A DNA stretch of 12,474 nucleotides from positions 1 to 12,474 of the forward strand of contig CAJTTT010000052.1 of NCBI GenBank assembly GCA_910579285.1. Direction: 5' to 3'. The position numbers and the translations under genes are program-made. Source of the stretch: an uncultured Lachnospiraceae bacterium. GTDB taxonomy: Bacteria; Bacillota; Clostridia; Lachnospirales; Lachnospiraceae. Below, in pieces: positions 6,947 through 12,474 of the stretch; the first letter of the stretch is position 1; every line of letters starts with the position of its first letter. A model generated the notes under the pieces. The model worked only from the letters and a program-made list of their open reading frames with translations, had not been told where the DNA came from and made no database searches.

Positions 6947-7761
6947 AGAGAATGGCATTGGTAGAAGTAAAAAATCTTTCTTTCTACTATCCGAACGGCT
7001 ATCAGGCGGTGGACGATGTGAGCTTTACCATCGAGGCCGGAGAGAACATTGCGATTGTAGGGCAGAACGGAGCGGGTAAGACAACGACCGTGAAGATGTT
7101 AAACGGACTGACAAAGCCAAGTTCCGGGGATGTACTCATCAACGGGGAGTCTACGAAAAACTATACGACCGCCCAGATGGCGCGCCGGGTAGGATATGTA
7201 TTTCAGAACCCGGACGACCAGATTTTCAATGCGACAGTGTACAAGGAGATCGAATATGGCCTGAAGAAGATGAAGGTCGATATGGGAGAGTGCGAAAAAC
7301 GGATCAAAGACGCCGCGGAGCTGACCGGCATGACAAAATATCTGGAGACGAACCCCTATGATCTTCCGCTGTCCATGCGCAAATTTGTGACCATCGCCTC
7401 GGTCATTGCCAGCAACTGTGATGTGATGATCTTTGACGAACCGACGGCCGGGCAGGATCTGGACGGTTTAAAGATCCTGTCGGATTTGAACCGGGTTTTG
7501 ACGGCGCGCGGTAAGGCCATTGTGACGATTACACACGATATGGAGTTTGTGGCGGATAACTACGACCGGGTGATCGTGATGTGCCAGAAGAAAATCATTG
7601 CGGACGGCAGGACGAAAGACGTCTTTTTCCAGAAAGACATTATGGAGAAAGCGATGTTAAAGCAGCCCGCCCTCGTGCGGATTGCGACAGGGATCGGCAT
7701 GCAGGAAAATACGCTTGATGTGAAAATGGCAGCGGCATATATCAGACAGAATTTACGTTAG
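6943..7761 (+). CDS. ecfA2: ECF transporter ATPase 2 (A' component, degenerate signature motif)
   Basis: A 272-residue ABC ATPase. Walker A GQNGAGKT (40-47), Q-loop VFQNPDDQ, Walker B VMIFDEP (Asp165, Glu166), D-loop GQD and H-loop THDM are intact. The ABC signature, normally LSGGQ, is replaced by LPLSMRKF (141-148). In a heterodimer each site joins one subunit's Walker A to the other's signature. The site made from ATPase 1 Walker A and this signature is therefore expected to be impaired, while the other is canonical. The GTG start overlaps the preceding stop; an in-frame ATG at 6952 is the alternative. It is last in the operon, before a strong terminator. Confidence 0.9.
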   Translation: MKRMALVEVKNLSFYYPNGYQAVDDVSFTIEAGENIAIVGQNGAGKTTTVKMLNGLTKPSSGDVLINGESTKNYTTAQMARRVGYVFQNPDDQIFNATVYKEIEYGLKKMKVDMGECEKRIKDAAELTGMTKYLETNPYDLPLSMRKFVTIASVIASNCDVMIFDEPTAGQDLDGLKILSDLNRVLTARGKAIVTITHDMEFVADNYDRVIVMCQKKIIADGRTKDVFFQKDIMEKAMLKQPALVRIATGIGMQENTLDVKMAAAYIRQNLR

Positions 7762-7851
7762 AAAGCACAACCGCCAGGCAGGGCGGCACAGTGGCGGCCT
7801 GCCCGTGCGGGCGTCATAGGAAAAGGCGGGCGGAATTTTCGGAATAAAAGC

Positions 7852-7901
7852 GGAAAGCCGGCAGATGTTTATGGAATTTCGTAAATGTCTGCTGGCTTTT
7901 C
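7852..7901 (+). terminator. Terminator of the nucleoside/ECF operon
   Basis: A long hairpin pairs 7854-7871 with 7882-7899 over 18 base pairs (three of them G-U wobbles) around a 10-base loop. The stem ends in CTTTT, a short T tract. The A-rich 5' side means it may also stop transcription from the opposite strand. Confidence 0.8.
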
Positions 7902-7983
7902 CTGTGTGCGAAACGGGCGGCGTATGGGTGAAAACGCCAGAACGGCACGGATGTCCAACAGGCGGATTTGGCAACATTGTATA

Positions 7984-8012
7984 TTGAAAAATCTGCGCGG
8001 TAACTATATTAT
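7984..8012 (+). promoter_or_regulatory. Sigma-70-type promoter of the MATE gene
   Basis: A -35 box TTGAAA (7984-7989) and a -10 box TATTAT (8007-8012) are separated by exactly 17 bases. Each matches consensus at five of six positions. Transcription should begin near 8019, giving a leader of about 40 bases with no room for a riboswitch. Confidence 0.7.
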
Positions 8013-8059
8013 GGTAGGAAGGCGGTTTTATAACTTTCAATGACAATGAGGAGAATAGA

Positions 8060-9451
8060 ATGGAACAGACGAAAGAAAACAAGATGGGCACTATGCCCGT
8101 GAACAGACTTTTGATCACCATGTCCCTGCCTATGATGATATCCATGCTGGTGCAGGCGCTTTACAATGTGGTGGACTCCATCTTTGTCTCCCGTATCAAT
8201 GAGAATGCACTGACAGCCGTGTCACTTGCGTTCCCGATCCAGACGCTGATGATAGCGGTGTCGGTCGGTACTTGTGTCGGTATCAATGCGGTGCTCTCAA
8301 AGGCGCTGGGAGAAAAGGACCGGGAACGTGCCGATAACACGGCAGTCAGCGGTATTGTGCTGATGGCGGCCAGTTATGTGCTTTTCCTGCTGATCGGATT
8401 GTTTGCGACCCGCGGTTTTTATCTGAGCCAGACGGATGATACGCAGATTGTGGAGTTCGGCGTGCAGTATCTGAGCATTGTGTGCAGCTGTTCGTTCGGA
8501 CTTTTTACCCAGTTTGTGTTTGAACGGCTCCTGCAGTCTACGGGCAGAACCTTCTATATTATGATTACCCAGGGAACAGGTGCACTCATCAATATCATAC
8601 TGGATCCGATCTTTATCTTTGGCTTGTTCGGGATGCCCCAAATGGGCGTTGCGGGCGCGGCAGTGGCTACGGTGACGGGACAGACTGTCGCGGGCGTGAT
8701 AGCCCTTGTGGTCAACTTTAAGAAGAACGAGGACATTCACATCCGCTTTAAGGGATTCCGGCTGGAAAGGGAGATTGTGGGGCAGATCTACAAGATCGGC
8801 GTACCTTCCATGATTATGCAGGCCATCGGTTCTGTGATGACGTACGGCATGAACCTGATCCTGATTTCCTTTACCCCCACGGCAACGGCGGTGTTCGGTG
8901 TGTACTTTAAGCTGCAGAGCTTTATCTTTATGCCTGTGTTCGGACTGAACAATGGTCTTGTGCCGATTCTGGCGTACAACTACGGCGCGGGAAGAAGAGA
9001 CCGTTTTATCAGCGCGTTAAAATGCGGCATCGTGTATGCGGTTGGCATTATGGCGGTGGGTGTGGCTATTTTTCAAACCATACCGGCGGTTCTGCTCGGC
9101 TTTTTTGACGCTTCGGATGAAATGCTGCGGATCGGCGTGCCGGCCCTGCGCATCATCTGTCTGAGTTTTCTGCCGGCAGGTTTCGGCATTGTCTGCGGGA
9201 CGGCTTTCCAGGCTCTTGGCAATGCGGTCTACAGTATGCTTGTTTCAATCGCAAGACAGCTTGTGGTGCTCCTTCCGGCGGCGTTTCTTCTGTCCCTGTC
9301 GGGCGAGGTGACTTATGTGTGGTGGGCGTTTCCGATTGCGGAGGTGATGTCCCTGACGATGACGGTGATTTTCCTGGTCAGAATTAACAGCAGGGTGGTC
9401 CGGCATATTGGAGAGCAGACGGCAGAAGAGGCTGTGTCCCCGGCAGAATGA
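8060..9451 (+). CDS. MATE family multidrug/cation efflux transporter
   Basis: A 463-residue polytopic membrane protein, the usual length for the MATE family, with about 12 predicted helices in two homologous halves. It exports small, often cationic molecules using a Na+ or H+ gradient. Typical segments are ALYNVVDSIFVSRI near the N terminus, NIILDPIFIFG before the middle of the protein, and the second-half counterpart including GLVPILAYNYGAG. It has its own promoter and GAGGAG six bases before the ATG, and is followed by a separate tRNA unit, so it is transcribed alone. No regulator gene adjoins it. The substrate cannot be told from sequence. It is a distant paralogue of the transporter at the window's end. 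Confidence 0.9.
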   Translation: MEQTKENKMGTMPVNRLLITMSLPMMISMLVQALYNVVDSIFVSRINENALTAVSLAFPIQTLMIAVSVGTCVGINAVLSKALGEKDRERADNTAVSGIVLMAASYVLFLLIGLFATRGFYLSQTDDTQIVEFGVQYLSIVCSCSFGLFTQFVFERLLQSTGRTFYIMITQGTGALINIILDPIFIFGLFGMPQMGVAGAAVATVTGQTVAGVIALVVNFKKNEDIHIRFKGFRLEREIVGQIYKIGVPSMIMQAIGSVMTYGMNLILISFTPTATAVFGVYFKLQSFIFMPVFGLNNGLVPILAYNYGAGRRDRFISALKCGIVYAVGIMAVGVAIFQTIPAVLLGFFDASDEMLRIGVPALRIICLSFLPAGFGIVCGTAFQALGNAVYSMLVSIARQLVVLLPAAFLLSLSGEVTYVWWAFPIAEVMSLTMTVIFLVRINSRVVRHIGEQTAEEAVSPAE

Positions 9452-9462
9452 CAGGCGGATCG

Positions 9463-9491
9463 TTGACAGAGCACAGCGAAAATGATATGAT
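9463..9491 (+). promoter_or_regulatory. Strong promoter of tRNA-Leu
   Basis: A perfect -35 box TTGACA (9463-9468) and -10 box TATGAT (9486-9491, one mismatch) are spaced 17 bases apart. Transcription would start near 9498, about 50 bases before the mature tRNA. The leader contains AGGCAG and CTGCCT near its ends, which could pair to form a precursor stem. Confidence 0.85.
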
Positions 9492-9548
9492 ACATGGGCA
9501 GGCAGGATGAAGTGACATTCTTGTCATAAAAATTCTGCTGCCTTACAG

Positions 9549-9628
<80 letters not shown>

Positions 9629-9635
9629 TAAACAG

Positions 9636-9679
9636 GGGCTTTCGAGACATTTTGGGTGTCTTGAAAGCCCTTATTTTTT
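9636..9679 (+). terminator. Terminator of tRNA-Leu
   Basis: GGGCTTTCGAGACA (9636-9649) pairs with TGTCTTGAAAGCCC (9657-9670), 14 base pairs with one G-U wobble, followed by TTATTTTTT. On the opposite strand the hairpin has only a poor T tract, so it is at best a weak terminator for the converging minus-strand gene. Confidence 0.9.
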
Positions 9680-9701
9680 GCGTTTGACAGCAATTTTGAC
9701 A

Positions 9702-11093
9702 TCAAAATCCCTTTTCTTTTAACCCGGCGACTAAGTTTACATAAAACTCTCTCACGTCAAACCCGGGAATGTTTTCCCTGTTCAGGTCAATCATATCTCC
9801 GTGGGAGATTCCGCGGCCTTTCTCTGTGGAAAGCAGAATAAAATGTGCTCCGAAAGGGGCGCTGTCTACGGACACAAGGCCGTCATTTGCGCCGTCAAAA
9901 TGTCTGACTAACGGATATGCCATATTTAAGGGAAATCTGCCGCCGGAGGCACAGTTCATCCGGCTGCCAACGCTCTGGTAATAGACGTCTGGGTGGCATG
10001 GCAGTTCGCTGTCCCGCCGCTCACAGGCGGAAGCCGTGAGATCCTGCACGGCGGCTAAAAAATCGGGGCTGGCGTCACCGCATCTTTTTAGGGCAGCGTT
10101 GTACTTGCGCGCCACGCTGTTCTGCACTCTCGCTGGTATTTTATCGAGGAGATAATCGGCGAAAATACAGCCTCTGTGCGGGGTATTGATGGTGGTGAGG
10201 GAAGCCACAAAGGGCGCGGCGCCGCAGGCGCTTATGGCGCAGCGGCTGTCCAGCCCGCCTTTGGAATGGGCAACGATGTTTACTTTTTCACAGCCTGTCT
10301 CCTGCACAATGTCCCGGATGCGCTCCGCCAGTTCCCGTCCACAGTCTGCCACAGAGGCGGCGGACTGCTGGCTGCCGTAATAGATGACAGCGCCGTTTCG
10401 CTTCAGGGCATAGGGAATGCGGCCCCAGTAATTAAAGAAGCGGAAATCCCGGAAAAATACGCCGTGGACGAGGAGAATCGGGTATTTTGTTCCGCAGAGC
10501 CGGCTTTCGGCCCGGACCTGGTCCAGAAGGTATTTTTCTTTTTCGAATGCCGCTTCGCACGAGGTGATGGAGATGATCCGGCACAGCGCCCAGATGTGGA
10601 CGAACGGAATAAAACCGCAGACGATGCCGATGATACGCCATTTGACGCCAAGCTGGACGGAAGTTGTGTATACGCGGATGATACCGTTCCAGAAAAGGAC
10701 GGTCTCCATCAGAACCAGCACAAGCAGGCTGATCAGGCGGCCAGCCCCATACCAGAGGCCGGAACCGGCAGGCGGCGCGCACAGCGAGTACAGGATAATA
10801 AACAGGGCAGCCGTTATGGTCGTTGCGAGAAAAAGCTGCAGGAGCGCGGCCCCGTCCTCCAAAATCTGGTTGCGGCTGCCGCAGGTTGTGCGGACTGTCA
10901 ATCTGGGAAATATATTGATGAAGAGAAAGAGGAGAAAGCCTGTCATAAACGCCGCCATGACGGCCATACTGCGGGCCGGCGTAAAAAACGCGCCTCTCAG
11001 GGCAGGGTCGGTGATACAGGGGATCAGGATATAGAGGGCACACATTTCTGCAGACAGTATCAGTGCAGAGATGATTTTTCTGATGTGTTTCAT
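9702..11093 (-). CDS. Membrane-anchored alpha/beta-hydrolase, lipase-like
   Basis: A 463-residue protein. Residues 1-180 contain five predicted membrane helices (about 8-27, 43-62, 82-104, 118-140, 153-175) with positive loops suggesting an inside N terminus and an external C-terminal domain. About 200-463 resembles family I (Pseudomonas/Burkholderia-type) triacylglycerol lipases: YPILLVHG with the oxyanion HG (210-211), NYWGRIPYAL, and KVNIVAHSKGGLDSR with nucleophile Ser277. Asp404 (NDGLV) and His431 (SHGDMIDL) complete a plausible Ser-Asp-His triad. The substrate is a guess: a lipid or other ester at the cell surface. The start is the ATG preceded by GGAGG; an upstream in-frame ATG adding 19 residues (to 11150) lacks such a site. 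It is probably monocistronic, convergent with tRNA-Leu and divergent from the second MATE gene. Confidence 0.85.
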   Translation of the reverse strand: MKHIRKIISALILSAEMCALYILIPCITDPALRGAFFTPARSMAVMAAFMTGFLLFLFINIFPRLTVRTTCGSRNQILEDGAALLQLFLATTITAALFIILYSLCAPPAGSGLWYGAGRLISLLVLVLMETVLFWNGIIRVYTTSVQLGVKWRIIGIVCGFIPFVHIWALCRIISITSCEAAFEKEKYLLDQVRAESRLCGTKYPILLVHGVFFRDFRFFNYWGRIPYALKRNGAVIYYGSQQSAASVADCGRELAERIRDIVQETGCEKVNIVAHSKGGLDSRCAISACGAAPFVASLTTINTPHRGCIFADYLLDKIPARVQNSVARKYNAALKRCGDASPDFLAAVQDLTASACERRDSELPCHPDVYYQSVGSRMNCASGGRFPLNMAYPLVRHFDGANDGLVSVDSAPFGAHFILLSTEKGRGISHGDMIDLNRENIPGFDVREFYVNLVAGLKEKGF

Positions 11094-11096
11094 GGC

Positions 11097-11104
11097 TTTC
11101 CTCC
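11097..11104 (-). promoter_or_regulatory. Ribosome binding site that sets the lipase-like start
   Basis: On the minus strand GGAGGAAA precedes the ATG whose last base is 11093, at good spacing. The in-frame ATG at 11150 has only CACCTCC upstream, which is not a ribosome binding site on this strand, so the shorter protein is preferred. Confidence 0.75.
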
Positions 11105-11160
11105 GATAGGCGGTTGTGGAATGCAGTTTCCTGTTTTCATCGTAACACATTGGAGGTGAA

Positions 11161-11250
11161 ATGGAAATACGGTTGCTTTTTCCTGCCTATGCGAGTAAGA
11201 TGACAAAAGGACCTGAAATCGGCCCGGAGAGGAACCTTATGTATGAGTGA
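11161..11250 (+). CDS. Possible 29-residue leader ORF before the second MATE gene
   Basis: An ATG at 11161 with GGAGG four bases upstream (11152-11156) opens a 29-codon frame starting MEIRLLFPAYASKM and ending NLMYE. Its stop overlaps the MATE start region (11243) by eight bases, in another frame. I recognise no family. It could be a leader peptide whose translation opens the MATE start by coupling, or a small protein. It could also be a chance frame, with the GGAGG a remnant. The length is too short to judge by codon use. Confidence 0.35.
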   Translation: MEIRLLFPAYASKMTKGPEIGPERNLMYE

Positions 11251-12474
11251 GGCAAAGACAATGACCCGTGAGGAGCGTATGGCGACGGAGTCCATCGGCA
11301 GACTGATGGCAGGCATGACGCTGCCAGCCATCCTTGCGCAGATCATCAATATTTTATACAGTATCATCGACAGAATCTATATCGGGCATATGGAAGGCGT
11401 GGGAGCCAACGCCCTGACGGGGGTAGGCGTCACTTTCTGTATCACGGTGTTTATCTCCGCTTTTTCGGGATTTATCAACAGCGGTGCGGCGCCTCTTGCG
11501 GCGATCTGGCTGGGGAAGCAGGACAGGGACCGCGCAGAGAAAATCCTGGGCAACAGCGTAAGTTTCCTTGTGATCTGCACGGTGGCGCTGATGGCCATAT
11601 TCTATGCCTTTCAGAGGCCCCTTCTCTATCAGTTCGGAGCCAGTGACGCCACCATAGAATACGCCGTGGACTATCTGACCATTTACCTGGCAGGCACGCT
11701 GTTTGTGGAGCTGGCGCTCGGATTAAACGCTTTTATCATCTGTCAGAGCAGGCCTGGCACGGCGATGCTTTCGGTGCTGATCGGTGCGGTGGCCAATATT
11801 ATCCTTGACCCGATTTTTATCTTCGGGCTTCACATGGGGGTGAAGGGGGCGGCAGTGGCCACAGTCATCTCCCAGGCGCTCAGCGCGGCGTGGGTCACCG
11901 GGTTTCTGCTGAGTGACCGCTCTTCCTTAAAAATAAGGAAAAAATGTCTCCGGCTTGAGCGGGGGATATTGATCAGCATTTTTTCGCTTGGGATATCGCC
12001 TTTTATCATGCGGGCTACGGAGAGCTTTATCAGTATTGTGTTAAATCACGGGCTGCAGGCTTACGGCGGGGATCTCCATGTGGGGGCCCTCACCATCATG
12101 CAGAGTGTGATGCAGCTTTTTGCCGCGCCCATCGGCGGATTCACCCAGGGCATGACGCCCATCATCAGCTATAACTACGGCGCAGGGAATTTCGGGCGTG
12201 TAAAACAGCTCTACCGATGGATGATCGGTCTTTGCTTTGGGTTTATGGTAATCACCACGGCGACCACCATGCTGTTCCCGGAATTTTACGCGGGATTTTT
12301 CACAAACGAGACGGCGCTTGTAGAGCTGGTCGGGAAAGTGATGCCTGTTTTTATGGCGGGTATGCTTGTATTCGGCCTGCAGAACGGGATTCAGCCCACT
12401 TTTCTCGCGCTCGGGCAGGCGAAGGTGTCCCTCTTTATCGCCGTGCTGCGCAAAATCATTTTGCTGATTCCGCT
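11243..12474 (+). CDS. MATE family efflux transporter (3' end outside window)
   Basis: An open frame of 410 complete codons that continues past the window end without a stop. It encodes a polytopic MATE transporter, with the family-typical segments ILYSIIDRIYIGHM near the start, VANIILDPIFIFGLHMGVKGAAVATV in the first half (motif at about 192-217) and MTPIISYNYGAGN in the second half. It matches the first MATE gene in layout but is clearly divergent in sequence. The start ATG at 11243 has GGAGAGGAA about nine bases upstream; the ATG at 11239 is out of frame and stops at once. It is divergent from the lipase-like gene and may be coupled to a small upstream frame. The exported substrate is unknown. 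Confidence 0.9.
   Translation, partial: MSEAKTMTREERMATESIGRLMAGMTLPAILAQIINILYSIIDRIYIGHMEGVGANALTGVGVTFCITVFISAFSGFINSGAAPLAAIWLGKQDRDRAEKILGNSVSFLVICTVALMAIFYAFQRPLLYQFGASDATIEYAVDYLTIYLAGTLFVELALGLNAFIICQSRPGTAMLSVLIGAVANIILDPIFIFGLHMGVKGAAVATVISQALSAAWVTGFLLSDRSSLKIRKKCLRLERGILISIFSLGISPFIMRATESFISIVLNHGLQAYGGDLHVGALTIMQSVMQLFAAPIGGFTQGMTPIISYNYGAGNFGRVKQLYRWMIGLCFGFMVITTATTMLFPEFYAGFFTNETALVELVGKVMPVFMAGMLVFGLQNGIQPTFLALGQAKVSLFIAVLRKIILLIP

Larger units (their letters stand above)
7762..8059. other. Intergenic region between the ECF operon and the MATE gene
   Basis: I see no gene here. Right after the ATPase stop is a GC-rich stretch with several nested inverted repeats: CCGCC/GGCGG around 7771-7785, GGCAGG (7777-7782) with CCTGCC (7798-7803), and GCCCG-TG-CGGGC (7801-7812). 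A strong terminator follows (7852-7901). The next 80 bases show only a weak GGCG/CGCC stem, then a sigma-70 promoter (7984-8012) and the MATE ribosome binding site GAGGAG (8048-8053). Confidence 0.6.

Noticed and set aside
10176..11159. A 327-codon plus-strand frame opposite the lipase-like gene
   Set aside because: The minus-strand product has a lipase triad, membrane helices and a good ribosome binding site. The plus-strand translation is low-complexity in character and without motifs.

Overview
The window looks like chromosomal DNA of an anaerobic Clostridia member, most likely Lachnospiraceae. This is inferred from strong AGGAGG-type ribosome binding sites, moderately GC-rich codons, tRNA genes without encoded CCA, LacI/ECF/MATE gene content, and a tRNA-His-Gln-Lys cluster. 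No database search was possible, so the taxonomy is inference.

Layout. (1) Positions 1-294 hold the 3' end of a tRNA-His, then complete tRNA-Gln(UUG) and tRNA-Lys(UUU). The 3' end of tRNA-Lys runs straight into a 64-bp direct repeat (280-428) that copies it twice more. (2) Positions 429-728 are a leader with a LacI/cre-type operator palindrome and a factor-independent terminator. (3) Positions 729-7761 are one tight plus-strand operon of seven genes: a LacI repressor fused to a whole ribokinase-like domain, a stand-alone ribokinase, an IunH-family nucleoside hydrolase, and a complete dedicated ECF transporter (S, T, A, A'). A strong terminator follows. (4) Positions 7984-9451 carry a MATE transporter with its own sigma-70 promoter. 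(5) Positions 9463-9679 form a self-contained tRNA-Leu(UAG) unit with a near-perfect promoter and a terminator. (6) A minus-strand gene (9702-11093) encodes a five-helix membrane protein carrying an alpha/beta-hydrolase (lipase-like) domain. (7) Divergent from it are a possible 29-codon leader ORF and a second MATE gene that runs off the window end.

How the operon works (inference): the ECF transporter imports a ribonucleoside or other ribosyl compound, the hydrolase cuts the N-glycosidic bond to give free base plus ribose, and ribokinase makes ribose 5-phosphate. The LacI-ribokinase fusion probably senses ribose or a related ligand and controls the operon. Three features are atypical: the kinase half of the regulator has altered active-site motifs, the hydrolase has Cys where the common family members have the catalytic His, and one of the two ECF ATPases has no canonical LSGGQ signature. 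Together these suggest a salvage system whose substrate is not settled by sequence alone. This cluster is the most interesting part of the window.
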